Source of the DNA: Aphanomyces cochlioides
Taxonomy: Eukaryota; Oomycota; Saprolegniomycetes; Saprolegniales; Verrucalvaceae
Direction: 5' to 3'
DNA: 64,000 bases
Assembly (NCBI GenBank): GCA_019828595.1
Contig: JAHQRK010000028.1
Coordinates: 372,001-436,000 of the forward strand
A program made the translations under genes and the position numbers. Positions 13,501 through 22,338 of this stretch are shown here, piece after piece (the stretch's first letter is position 1; each line of letters starts with the position of its first letter). The notes under the pieces were generated by a model, which had not been told where the DNA came from, searched no databases, and was given only the letters and a program-made list of their open reading frames with translations.

Positions 13501-14264
13501 TCTTCCCGTGGTGACGTTGGTGGTACTGGAGCGGGCTCAGGTGTTGATTTCTCGTCTTCCTGGCTCGTTTCTTCCGTTGCATTTGCTGATGCTGCAACAG
13601 CTTCTTCAGCAGATTTCTTTGCCGCCTCGGCCTCTGCTACAGCCTCAGCTGCGGTAGCTTCAAGTTCTTGAATGCGTGCTTCCTTTGCTTCGATATCAGC
13701 CTCTAGCGACTCAATCTTGGCTTTTGCGCGGTCTAGTTCGCCCGACAGCTCGGTATCAATCGGTGCTGGCACTGCTTTGGGCGAAAGAACACCTGACGTC
13801 GACGAAATAGACGTCCTAGGAGTCGTAGGGGCGCCTGGCTTACGAAGGACGGATGGAGAGGCGAGTTTAGGGCTGGATTCGACTCTTGGAATAGAGCTTT
13901 TGGTGGTTGAAGTCGTCGAACTCGACGACGGCGGCACAATGTTCGACGCTGCCGAGGAGGTGCGCTTAAATTGCGGCAATCGACTCGTCGAGGATGGAGC
14001 TGCAGGAGGAGGCGCTGTCAATGGATTTGCCGCACCATATCCAAGACTAATACGCGCTAGGCGGACTTGGGACTTTTTGGCAAAAAGGCCATAGAGCGGC
14101 TCGCACATAAAATAACGCACGCCGTTGACTTGTCCGTCGTTCTTTCCATCTGGACCGTCCAATTCCACTCCTACCCATTCCCCCTGGGCAAACTCTGGCG
14201 TTCCAATGTACCGCACGACGCCAGATTTGCCGCCCGCGACTGTCACTCGACTACCGAGCTCCAT
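10557..14264 (-). CDS. DCTN1: Dynactin p150Glued-like CAP-Gly coiled-coil protein
   Basis: An intronless 1235-residue protein. Residues ~1-70 form a CAP-Gly microtubule-binding domain (VVRYIGTPEFAQGEWVGVEL, then NDGQVNGVRYFMCEPLYGLF). A Ser/Thr/Pro-rich basic linker follows (about 75-165), typical of p150 microtubule-binding regions. A long coiled coil runs from about 170 to 620, then a less coiled region (about 630-900) fitting the dynactin p150 central domain, another coiled coil (about 940-1060), and a globular tail. CAP-Gly plus coiled coil also occurs in CLIP170, but the position at the extreme N-terminus, the length and the absence of zinc knuckles favour p150Glued. Its expected role is cargo and microtubule attachment of cytoplasmic dynein. 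The leader contains a G-rich telobox-like tract (14317-14396). Confidence 0.85.
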   Translation of the reverse strand: MELGSRVTVAGGKSGVVRYIGTPEFAQGEWVGVELDGPDGKNDGQVNGVRYFMCEPLYGLFAKKSQVRLARISLGYGAANPLTAPPPAAPSSTSRLPQFKRTSSAASNIVPPSSSSTTSTTKSSIPRVESSPKLASPSVLRKPGAPTTPRTSISSTSGVLSPKAVPAPIDTELSGELDRAKAKIESLEADIEAKEARIQELEATAAEAVAEAEAAKKSAEEAVAASANATEETSQEDEKSTPEPAPVPPTSPREEYEAKLRSIRDEGIALAAKMRHDMEITKTRMEKQFEDKEAQMTEQIEKLESQLHALETECVAFRARNTELVASEQSRAEEIAQWQVKVGTATRKTESAMAQVVELQDTVELLTLEKETLQMDKEIADERIEELEAQLEAAKVNQTVAWTSQDVSTDVHEENAKLRLAVKAMHDRHAAEKADMSKKLKDLTRETQELSRYRDEVETTTTKYATAQASIEELKEMLDMASAYESMVEALTEKNLSLGDQVADLKASVASLESLKEMSDEMEHQADLLAKELQNELAASKQKVNELQAAQAVAATALQDKDRTIQRFRDVVQRNRDEMSALREKLRMEAGELEAMKDSTQSIMSQSLQLRHALRAARASGLDAARFKLQAQEMRLEHAWWQQLVPTSILVDTDRRQIQIRKGLLRLGTKSHWLLDAMSSPLLQPSADVSSSSPEGSKPATRPVEAALASPLLNFRRMVHLTARQVDELTSDSKWQDFVSFLDSSGLSQVENLLDTVLSEWSRDGQLSLGTDSQPSASDRLTRAMTEWMRAVASKLETVSRTTTVSTVKLQLYALVYQLGLQCQVYQDAHELQQVIWQLHTRLYVEIGDLTVLEDEESTVVASSSHALVEQLQVLVAYSQNVTSIAPFLERVKTWSKLVAKGAVTDILAPCEDNEKQDDADKAAKIVPLYELRAEQIRSELAQAANLMLAVEETTEMCHKLQARVKEMEKHESHSRIVIAKHEQEIARLEEAGRDHGAAVQKLHDQLETERQQFDQLLTEQHKERAALEATNRTLRKQLRRSSDLNAKQLQSPTVVREVEEDVVAKQALVELQRQLQSLRTELALARLPTLPPSKAAVTSPTSPALATCVKQVAALASRVVATSALPELVDLNRQDRGQQDAALVKLLNDCNDVRARVAETLQVEKWSDQVQDAVRAHEVWFTGRSCDPRPQDHTLPLRPMGRLVFPQAGDIKNGKVVPVVLNAAEMHLLTRSLA

Positions 14265-14799
14265 CTTCGATTTGTGATCTTGACGAATGCAAAAGTCATC
14301 CGGATAACCAAAATCAACATTAACCCTACACCCCTTAACCCCTTCAACCCTTTTTTGTTAAACCCCTTTGGCCATAAACCCTGCACCCTATAGTTGCATA
14401 AACCAAGGAGACAGTTGATGGGGCTCATGGAGGCAAATTGAGTGAATCTCGACATTTGAAGCTCCTCGTTGACGTTTACTACAATCCAGAGATGCTATAA
14501 TGACAGGGAACACAGAGCAACACGTAACAAAGAAAAAATCTACTGAAAATTACAGTGCTAGTTGATAATTTGAGGAAGTACACATGCCAATACGATCGAG
14601 CACCAACAACAAATCTCAACAATGCCAAGGTTGTGAGGACCTAGAGTGAAGTGGGGTGGCAGAGGAGCACAGCAGCACCGGTCCCTGGCCGATGATGGCA
14701 TTTGATGCACTTCAGGAGGCTGGATTGCTCAGAATGTCACCAAGACAGGACAACATGCCGATGATGTAGAAATAGTATGTTTATGTAAGTTACACAAAT
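14265..14799. other. Intergenic spacer between the dynactin-like start and the 3' end of MDR copy A
   Basis: Holds the presumed promoter of the dynactin-like gene, with a TATCCGGA-type site (ATCCGGATAA at 14298-14307) and the C-rich tract listed separately. From 14400 to 14780 I see no further coding or repeat signal. Confidence 0.5.
14317..14396 (-). repeat. Degenerate G-rich telobox-like tract upstream of the dynactin-like gene
   Basis: On the minus (coding) strand this reads as spaced GGGG/GGG runs joined by TTTA- or TTAA-like linkers (GGGTGCAGGGTTTA, GGGGTTTAAC, GGGTTGAAGGGGTTAAG, GGGGTGTAGGGTTAA). It resembles a scrambled TTTAGGG telomere repeat or plant-type telobox. It lies 50-130 bp before the start codon, and a related tract in the same orientation precedes the Bud20 gene. 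Confidence 0.6.
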
Positions 14800-15741
14800 C
14801 TAAGCGTCCTCTGCAATGTCGACTACGATCTTCCCGCGTGCCCGTCGAGACTCCAGCTTTGTGTAGGCATCCGTGACACCTTCGGGAGAAAATGGAAAGA
14901 TCGAGTCGATCACAGGACGACGGTTCGAGCGACCCAATTGAGTCAGCACGCTCTCAAGGGCTGCAGTCTTGATGTCCGCCACAACCAACACCACGTCTTG
15001 CGATAGACCCAAATACTTGCTCATAAACATCCACGGCGTGCCATTGAGCGTCACGTGGTGCTTGGTGTGGTCTTTGAGCACACTCTTGGCAGCTTCCAAA
15101 TAGTTTTCACCACCAGGCGTCGGCTTGGTCGTATCGTAGACAAAGTCGAAATACCTGGCATGACCATCGACGATCGATTGAGACTGATAGTCGACGATGC
15201 GATCGGCACCGAGGGACTTGACAAACTCTTCGTTCTTCTTGGAGCTGACGCCGACGACTTCACTGGCACCCATGGCTTTGGCCAACTGGACGCCGACCGT
15301 GCCGCAACCTCCGCTCGCTCCGATCACGAGCACTTTCATGCCTTTTTCGAATCCATGGTTGGCCAAAGCTTGGTATCCCACGACGTAGTTGACCGAGAGA
15401 GCAGCACCTTCTTGAAACGAGAAGGAAGGAGGTAGTTTGGCAATCGTCGTTGGACTGCATACGAGTTGATCGGCCAGGCTGCCGATAGCATAGCCAAAGA
15501 CGCGATCGCCCACCGCGACGGACGTGACATCGGGACTGACTTCGGCGACGATGCCCGCAAACTCAAGACCGTATCCTCGGCCATGAAGAAACCACTTTGG
15601 CAATTTCAAATTCAGAGGATTGACCCCAGCAGCTTTGACTTGAATGCGCACGCTGTCGGTGGCTTTTAGAGATGGTGTAGTTGCTTCAGGGAAGAACGTT
15701 CGTCCGGTGGAGCTCCAGATATCATAGTTGACGGATCGCAT
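14800..15741 (-). CDS. MDR-family NAD(P)H-dependent oxidoreductase, copy A
   Basis: A medium-chain dehydrogenase/reductase of 313 residues from MRSVNYDIWSS. The N-terminal GroES-like fold shows VRIQVKAAGVNPLNLKLP and GLEFAGIVAEVSPDVTSVAV. The Rossmann nucleotide-binding motif is VLVIGASGGCGTVGVQLAKA (about residues 145-165), followed by GADRIVDYQ. Catalytic zinc-ligand cysteines of classical alcohol dehydrogenases are absent, so it belongs with zinc-free quinone oxidoreductase or RTN4IP1-type MDRs. The substrate cannot be told. An ATG at 15846 extends the frame, but the conserved start is 15741, since only from there do both copies have a plausible N-terminus. It ends in ...VVDIAEDA, where copy B ends ...VVDIAGDR. 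It is transcribed away from copy B. Confidence 0.9.
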   Translation of the reverse strand: MRSVNYDIWSSTGRTFFPEATTPSLKATDSVRIQVKAAGVNPLNLKLPKWFLHGRGYGLEFAGIVAEVSPDVTSVAVGDRVFGYAIGSLADQLVCSPTTIAKLPPSFSFQEGAALSVNYVVGYQALANHGFEKGMKVLVIGASGGCGTVGVQLAKAMGASEVVGVSSKKNEEFVKSLGADRIVDYQSQSIVDGHARYFDFVYDTTKPTPGGENYLEAAKSVLKDHTKHHVTLNGTPWMFMSKYLGLSQDVVLVVADIKTAALESVLTQLGRSNRRPVIDSIFPFSPEGVTDAYTKLESRRARGKIVVDIAEDA

Positions 15742-16168
15742 GGTGGAAAGAGAAGAGGAAATTGAACAATGAGGACGTCGCCATCCAAGTTCTTTGGACA
15801 GAGTGGCACTGATTACTGGAAGTCGGTCCGAGCGATTGTCCGTCAATATATCTCACCGTCCACTCACCACAAGCTTCGTCCCGATTCTTAGTATTTAATT
15901 TCATATCTAAAATATCCAACCAAAATGGGACCAGTAGATTCTATGGTGTGACAAGCCGAAAATGTGAAATTAAACTTTTGTCAGCTTTGGATTGGTTGAA
16001 AAAAGCTTTAGATAGTTTTTTTAGCCAATCAGTAAGCTCCGCTTTGGATTATTCCAGCACACAATGTTGTTTACGTCGCATTTTTGGCATGTCATCGACT
16101 CCCACTGTCTTGTTGGAAAACAGCGATGGCGACGTCCTCATTGTTCAATTTCCTCTTCTCTTTCCACC

Positions 16169-17110
16169 ATGCGATCCGTCAACTATGATATCTGGAGCTC
16201 CACCGGACGAACGTTCTTCCCTGAAGCAACTACACCATCTCTAAAAGCCACCGACAGCGTGCGCATTCAAGTCAAAGCTGCTGGGGTCAATCCTCTGAAT
16301 TTGAAATTGCCAAAGTGGTTTCTTCATGGCCGAGGATACGGTCTTGAGTTTGCGGGCATCGTCGCCGAAGTCAGTCCCGATGTCACGTCCGTCGCGGTGG
16401 GCGATCGCGTCTTTGGCTATGCTATCGGCAGCCTGGCCGATCAACTCGTATGCAGTCCAACGACGATTGCCAAACTACCTCCTTCCTTCTCGTTTCAAGA
16501 AGGTGCTGCTCTCTCGGTCAACTACGTCGTGGGATACCAAGCTTTGGCCAACCATGGATTCGAAAAAGGCATGAAAGTGCTCGTGATCGGAGCGAGCGGA
16601 GGTTGCGGCACGGTCGGCGTCCAGTTGGCCAAAGCCATGGGTGCCAGTGAAGTCGTCGGCGTCAGCTCCAAGAAGAACGAAGAGTTTGTCAAGTCCCTCG
16701 GTGCCGATCGCATCGTCGACTATCAGTCTCAATCGATCGTCGATGGTCATGCCAGGTATTTCGACTTTGTCTACGATACGACCAAGCCGACGCCTGGTGG
16801 TGAAAACTATTTGGAAGCTGCCAAGAGTGTGCTCAAAGACCACACCAAGCACCACGTGACGCTCAATGGCACGCCGTGGATGTTTATGAGCAAGTATTTG
16901 GGTCTATCGCAAGACGTGGTGTTGGTTGTGGCGGACATCAAGACTGCAGCCCTTGAGAGCGTGCTGACTCAATTGGGTCGCTCGAACCGTCGTCCTGTGA
17001 TCGACTCGATCTTTCCATTTTCTCCCGAAGGTGTCACGGATGCCTACACAAAGCTGGAGTCTCGACGGGCACGCGGGAAGATCGTAGTCGACATTGCAGG
17101 GGACCGATAG
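16169..17110 (+). CDS. MDR-family NAD(P)H-dependent oxidoreductase, copy B
   Basis: The inverted duplicate of the gene at 14800-15741, with the same protein except for the final residues (IAGDR instead of IAEDA). The domain content is identical: GroES-like N-terminus, GASGGCGTVG nucleotide loop, no catalytic zinc cysteines. The ATG at 16169 matches the copy A start; an upstream in-frame ATG at 16064 lies in the unique spacer and is unlikely to be used. The two genes face outward from a 340 bp spacer, so their distal upstream sequences differ while the proximal ~45 bp before the ATG are shared. The complete reading frames argue that both copies are functional or very recently duplicated. Confidence 0.9.
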   Translation: MRSVNYDIWSSTGRTFFPEATTPSLKATDSVRIQVKAAGVNPLNLKLPKWFLHGRGYGLEFAGIVAEVSPDVTSVAVGDRVFGYAIGSLADQLVCSPTTIAKLPPSFSFQEGAALSVNYVVGYQALANHGFEKGMKVLVIGASGGCGTVGVQLAKAMGASEVVGVSSKKNEEFVKSLGADRIVDYQSQSIVDGHARYFDFVYDTTKPTPGGENYLEAAKSVLKDHTKHHVTLNGTPWMFMSKYLGLSQDVVLVVADIKTAALESVLTQLGRSNRRPVIDSIFPFSPEGVTDAYTKLESRRARGKIVVDIAGDR

Positions 17111-17377
17111 ATTTGTGTAACTTAAGCATTCAATGGTACATCAGGAAGAAGTGTGTTGCCGCTCCAAGTGCATCTTTGAAGGTTGCCTCTGACTAACCCT
17201 GGTTCTACGCTGGGATATCAGATAGTCTTTGCCCTCTCTTTTGGCATTTGTTGCCGTCCACGTTAGCTAATTTCCATGCACTTTGTTGACAAAGAATAGA
17301 TGACGACTTTGCAACCGATTCTGGCTAGCCAAGAACGATATTGTCAAAAACTGATAGTGCAAGGGTAAATCCAATAG

Positions 17378-18883
17378 TTAGAGTGTATCTGTCAAAGGTT
17401 CTGTCTTTTGCTTCTTTGCTGGTGCTTCTCCTTCTCCTGTTGCTTTCAGAGTCACGGCAACATCCTTTTTGACCCAGCCAGCATGGACAAAGAAATCGTA
17501 TATCTGACCCGTCTTGGTAGCATCTACGTCCAAGATTAGGCAAGCCAGAAAATGTGACCGGACGTACCAATTTTGACGATTTTCTCCGCATCTGATGAGT
17601 CCAAATGGCCAAGTCGGAAGCTCTCTCGTAGCAAGGCATCCTTGATGACCAAATACTGCCGTGGAAGGAGTTGTAGCTTCATGCACAAGTCCTTTTCTGC
17701 TGGCGTTAGCAAGTGCGCCCCTGGTGCACCATCCAACGTAAGACCCGGTTTCTCTCCACCTAGGCGCAGTACATTTATCTCCCCATTACGAGTAGTATGC
17801 CATACCATCTTGGCCTCGGTGAAGCCAACGAGTCTGTCTTTGCTTCGAAGTAGTTGTTTTGGCATCGTACAAATACGGAGCACTACCAATTGAGGTTAGA
17901 TCGAGTTTCAGAAGCAATCAAACCTTTCACGAGACTTTTGGAGAGCTTGGTCAGTTTCACGCTTCTTCTTGTCTTGTTCATAAAGCTCTGCTTCGGCTAG
18001 AGTACGAATACCGCGACGTCGATATTCTTGCAAAAGCGCAATTTGCTTCCGCAAGCGCATTGCGGCAATCAGGCCTGACAAAAATGCGTCATGATCTTCC
18101 TTGGAGTGAAATCGCGCAAATGGACGCATGTGCATGACCAACTCGCGCTCATCTTTGGGTCGACGCCTTTCATTCTGTTGGTACTTCTTATAGTCGAGCA
18201 ATTGATGTTCAATGACAAATTTCTTCCGGCGCTCGCGTTCATCGAGTTTAGCATTGTAGATGCTGATGACTTTGAGCTTCAATTCGCGCTCTGTTGGATG
18301 GTCGTCTTCGTGGAACTCCATGTCGGCTAGGATTAATTCTGCGTCATTGTCGTGCTCAACGTCAAAGTCTCCTCGAAGTGGCATGTATCCTGCTAACGCA
18401 CTGCCCATCTTTTCCTTGTCATCGGCTTCGTCTGCACGAGCAGCTGTCGTTGTCTCTGGTGAGTCAGGCACAAGAGGCAGCTTGAGGTAATTTACAACAT
18501 AGTGTGCTTCGCACTTTTTGTCACTCTTTGATCCGACATGTTCCGCGATATCTTTCCAATTGCCCATGCCAAACATTTCGATACCTTCGAGGAGGAGCAA
18601 TTCTTCGTCCGCAGTCCATTCGGGGTCGAGAATTGAAAACGACAAGCAGTCTGATACCATGTACGAGTGATCCTTGCGATGCTCAGGAAATCCAGGAACA
18701 TCTTCCACGCCAGATGAGAAGCATTCAATGCACAAAACGACAGGACCTTTCTGGCATTCGGCACATGTAATCCGAATCATTCGCGTCAAATCTCGCGTAC
18801 AATGCATGCAACACACCTAGAAAAAGAGGGTCTTAGAGCGTTCTCTATTGAGATGCCTCTACCTTTTCCTTCGTTTCGCCCAT
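17378..18883 (-). CDS. ADA2: Transcriptional adaptor ADA2 (SAGA-type complex)
   Basis: Four exons assemble to 444 residues: 18883-18863 (MGETKEK), 18816-17924, 17842-17568 and 17523-17378, all in phase; introns are 46, 81 and 44 nt. The N-terminal ZZ zinc finger has CCMHCTRDLTRMIRITCAEC and CIECFSSG. The SANT/Myb domain follows (about residues 70-120, EWTADEELLLLEGIEMFGMG and NWKDIAEHVG). A basic central region ends in EYRRRGIRTLAEAELYEQDK, the typical ADA2 box. The C-terminal SWIRM domain holds LTPAEKDLCMKLQLLPRQYL and TKTGQIYDFFVHAGWV. ADA2 links and stimulates the GCN5 acetyltransferase in SAGA/ADA complexes. The second intron is unusually long for this window; a nearer acceptor at 17883 breaks the frame. 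Confidence 0.93.
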
Positions 18884-19642
18884 GATTGAGAGTTTGTCCG
18901 AAATCGCCGCGCCGCCTGTCCTGACCGTCGGCCGTCTCGTGCCAAATTGCAAGTAAAATGCAGTTGGAAGAAGGAAATTAACCAATTAAATCGATTAAAA
19001 ATAAATTTTTATCCAATTAAAATCGAATACTTAATTTCGCTCCAATTTTTACCGGATGACTTGAATTATCCGACCTTATCAGCATTTTTCAATTCAAAAG
19101 ATCCAAGTCAAAGCAAAGAAAGATCTCTCGCGCGTCCCCGCGGCAAATGGTCAGTTTCAATGCAAAGCCAAATATGCAAACGGATCCCGAGAGGTAAAAG
19201 ACGCAACATTGATATGGGATTCTAGATGCGGCAAATTTTCTGCACAGACTAGATTCGTCAGAAGCAAGCGAGCAGCAAAACAACAAAAGCAGAAAATGAT
19301 GCGATTGACAATTGATGTCTTTCATTTGGAGCAGCTCAAACTGCCAACGAGCGTGCGGTGACACTGGTTCTCACCACGACGACACAAGAGTATTTTGCAA
19401 GTTCATTGCACCTGTGTCTCTAAGAAAGGCTTGGCATTCTGACATCGCTTGCATAGTGGAAAGTGCAGCACAGATTCGGGAGCAGATTACAAGACAACTG
19501 ACGAACAAAAACTTTCGAGACGACGTTGATTGCTCGTGGATGATCAGGTCAACGCTCTCAAACAGGCGTGTGAGTTGCAGCGTTGAAGACGAGACATAAC
19601 AGAGTAGGCATCTATAAATCTAAGCGAGCAATACAAAGGGAG
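18884..19642. other. Intergenic spacer, AT-rich
   Basis: 18950-19090 is AT-rich with repeated CAATTAAA/TTAATTGG-like words and TTTTTATCCAATTAAAATCG. A TTATCCG word lies near 19066. From 19297 to 19599 short + frames (LTIDVFHLEQLKLPTSV, then AAQIREQITRQLTNKNFRDD) read like coding sequence, but I could not join them into an intact gene; a small unrecognised or decayed gene is possible here. Confidence 0.3.
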
Positions 19643-20011
19643 CTATTCTTTGGGCTTTTCCTCGGTTTTGAGCTCTGGATGGTCTTTCAGGAGAGCTTCT
19701 TTGGCCCGGTAGATCTTGGACTGGAGGTAGTACGACCCACCACCGTCTTTCGACGGCTCATTTGCTTTAAAGTAGCGCTCAAATTGCTTTTCAATCTCAG
19801 CGATGGTCGGTGCACCTTGCAAATTGAGCACTTCAAGCGCTTGATCTTTCTGCATCTTGTTCTTCAGCGTGACTGACGCAGCTTGCTGGACCGTGTGGCC
19901 ATTCTTTGCATTGATGACAGCTTGTTGGTACGCTTGCACGAACGCCTTCGACACGACGCCCGCACCTGCAATCACAATGTTGGCAATCAACCGCGCAATC
20001 TGTCCCGACAT
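19643..20011 (-). CDS. PAM16: Mitochondrial import motor subunit PAM16/TIM16
   Basis: A single exon of 122 residues, the usual size for the family. It begins MSGQIARLIANIVIAGAGVV, a hydrophobic N-terminal segment, followed by SKAFVQAYQQAVINAK. A degenerate J-like domain carries LEVLNLQGAPTIAEIEKQFE and FERYFKANEP; the HPD motif of true J proteins is missing, as expected for this family. The C-terminus YLQSKIYRAKEALL fits TIM16. The protein pairs with PAM18/TIM14 to regulate mitochondrial Hsp70 at the TIM23 channel on the matrix side of the inner membrane. The first ATG is used and gives the canonical N-terminus. Confidence 0.94.
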   Translation of the reverse strand: MSGQIARLIANIVIAGAGVVSKAFVQAYQQAVINAKNGHTVQQAASVTLKNKMQKDQALEVLNLQGAPTIAEIEKQFERYFKANEPSKDGGGSYYLQSKIYRAKEALLKDHPELKTEEKPKE

Positions 20012-20787
20012 CGTCCCTGTCTGTCGATCGCCGCCTCACTCTCCGTACAAGAATGGATTGAAGTTGAATAATACTGTGAATACTTTAATTATCTTTAAAT
20101 GTGTATGCTATAGTTTGAGCAAAATAATTCAATCAACACTATTTTAAAATATACACTATGTTATATCTTCACGAAACTTCTCTTCCAATCACAGTGGAGT
20201 CATTTGATTGGATAAAATTAACATAATTTAAGCCAATTACTGTTATTGTTGCACTTTCCTCGTTGTGCAGTCAGACTTTTCGCGCGCAATCTAGGAGGGC
20301 GCGCTAGACAGAACAGCGATCCTTCCCCATTTCGCAGCAGCGCGGATCGCTCTCCGCGGCATCTCATTCTCTGTTTGAATGGTATGGGAAGTTTCGATTG
20401 GTGGGAACATTTTTAGCATCCTGCGTGCGGTACGTTCGTTGACTGTCGAACAGTCGGGTTGAACCTATTTAACTTGCTTCAGTAGAAATATCGACCTTTC
20501 TTGACGACGACGCTAATGCAAGGGCCTCAGGGAATTCCAAGCTCATTTGTTGATGTGTATTGCTGGGAGACGATTCATCCTATATTTATAAGCTGTGGAA
20601 CTCGATGAGCATCGGGGGATGTGATAAAGCTAGCGTATAAATGATGTTTAACGCATTTTATGAGCAATCTACGTGGTTTCAACAGCCAATCCTCTGCTTG
20701 GAAGAACAGATTGCCATCGGTTGTGTTGGAGGTACATCGAATCTGCGCTTGGCCGTGGCGATTCAACCTCTGCATAGGTCAGAACTC
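20012..20787. other. Divergent promoter region between PAM16 and a kinase gene
   Basis: AT-rich to about 20260 (with GATTGGATAAAATTAA near 20206), then GC-richer with GCGCGCAATC and GGGCGCGC words near 20280-20310. No coding frame is supported. An in-frame extension upstream of 20788 exists but lacks kinase-like sequence and is probably leader. Confidence 0.4.
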
Positions 20788-22338
20788 ATGGTGCTCAAGA
20801 AGCTGTTTGACGGATTGTTTAAGAAGAAGGACTCGACTGTATCCCAAACGAACAGCGCGGCTTCTACTGCTGCTCCAGCCTCTGCAGTGTCTGACAACAA
20901 CGTATCATTGGACGACTCGCCTCAAGCATCGCCTGAAGCTGATGACGATCACGAACCTGGATTTGCCAATGAATACGAATTCGTCAAGGAACTTGGCAAA
21001 GGTGCGACAGCCGTCGTCAAACTCTGTCGTCGCAAGAACGTCTCTTCTGAAAACCAAGTTGATGAATATGAAAACTTGGTCGCGCTCAAGGAATTTAAGA
21101 CCTCGCTGTTGAAAAAGATCAAAGAATTCAAACGCGAAGGCCGACGCATGGTACACAATCTCCTTGCTGCTGTAGTCAATTTTCTCACTGTTCTCTAGGT
21201 CGTGTCTACAGCTCTCGATAAAGTCCAAGTCGAAATCGCCATTATGAAGAAACTCTCCCATCCGAATTTGGTCGCGCTCGAAGCGGTGCTCGATGATGGC
21301 CATGAGCTTCTGGTTCTTGTTTTGGAATACGCCCCATTCGGCCAAGTTATGGTCTGGGATCACGATCAGCACACCTACATGCCCAAGTTGGATCCTAAAA
21401 TCCTTGGACATTTCCCCACAATTGATGCACCCGTTCAGTATGCTCCCAATGGTTTTCCTGAGCACGTAGCACGAACATTCTTCCGTGAGCTTATCGACGG
21501 CTTGGAATATCTCCATGCAAACAGAATTTGCCATCGGTAAGTTTATCCGTTGAATCTCCTACTGACGATGCTCTTTCAGTGATTTGAAGCCTGAAAATAT
21601 CCTTGTTGGCAAAGGTGGTCTCATGAAAATTGCAGACTTCGGCGTTGCCCATTTCTTTGATGACAAGAGCAACCAGGCTGACAAGGGATATGTCACCAAT
21701 TCTGCTGGGACTTATGCATTCATGCCACCAGAGTCTCTCACTTCAGTACGAAACACCTCGACATCTCGGCTAACGTCAGCATTCTTAGGAACCTTACAGC
21801 GCGTTTATTGCCGACATCTGGGCGTTGGGTGTGACGTTGTATGCGTTGCTGTTTGGTAGTATCCCATTCTACTCGCCAGATGTGACCGAGCTGTTTGAAA
21901 TGATCCAGACCTTGGTACGTGCAATATTCACTCTTTTCAAATCACTGACGTGGGTTTATGAAGCCTGTCGTGCTTCCTGAATCTGCCTCAGTCAACCCTG
22001 ACGTAGTTGACCTTTTGCACGGACTCCTCGAGAAAGATCCTTCGAAGCGCCTGACTTTTGCTCAAATGCGTGTGCATCCATGGGTCAACTGCGGCCATGA
22101 AGCTGACGCTGATGCGTTCCAGAATCGTCTGCACGACAAAGTCGAAGTTTCGGACCACGATGTCGAGCATGCTTTGACGAAAATTGCATCGTTTGCCGCC
22201 ATTACAAACATGAAGATCCGCAGCAAGAAATGGGCCGACAAGGCCCGTGCCAAGACGCACGAGCGCAACGCCTCGTCGCGAAGCATCAAGAGCAACAACG
22301 ACATCGAAGAAGCTGCTGATGTCGTCCAAGCGGCTTGA
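20788..22338 (+). CDS. CaMKK-like serine/threonine protein kinase
   Basis: Five exons (20788-21150, 21199-21536, 21580-21745, 21789-21914, 21964-22338) join in phase to 455 residues. After a basic and Ser/Ala-rich N-terminus, the kinase domain starts at YEFVKELGKGATAVVKLCRR (glycine loop). VALKEF carries the catalytic lysine, ICHRDLKPENIL the catalytic loop, KIADFGVAHFF the DFG motif, GTYAFMPPESL the activation-segment end, and DIWALGVTLYALLFG subdomain IX. The insert between the glycine loop and helix C, the AFMPPE motif and the tail VSDHDVEHALTKI resemble the CaMKK/SNF1-activating kinase group. Upstream kinase activity on AMPK- or CaMK-like targets is an inference. No clear calmodulin-binding helix can be asserted. 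The start is chosen at MVLKKLFDGLFKKKD; the frame is open further upstream without similarity. Confidence 0.88.

Larger units (their letters stand above)
14785..17122. repeat. ~1 kb-arm inverted duplication carrying divergent MDR genes
   Basis: The left arm is 14785-15785 and the right arm 16125-17122, separated by a ~340 bp unique spacer (15786-16124). The arms encode identical proteins from the shared ATG to the last three residues. Out-of-frame translations on the opposite strand are also identical, so nucleotide identity is near complete. Homology begins at GATGGCGACGTCC upstream of the ATG and ends just past the stop codon in TAGATTTGTGTAACTTA; beyond that the flanks differ. Confidence 0.93.

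Noticed and set aside
13672..14094. Plus-strand 140-residue acidic frame opposite the dynactin-like linker
   Set aside because: Antisense of the Ser/Thr/Pro-rich linker; no independent start or domain.
14317..14396. True telomere or chromosome end
   Set aside because: Repeat units are irregular and genes continue on both sides; described instead as a telobox-like tract.
15051..15435. Open frames on the opposite strand of the MDR genes (126 and 72 residues), present twice
   Set aside because: They are shadows of the MDR coding strand; their duplication only reflects the inverted repeat.
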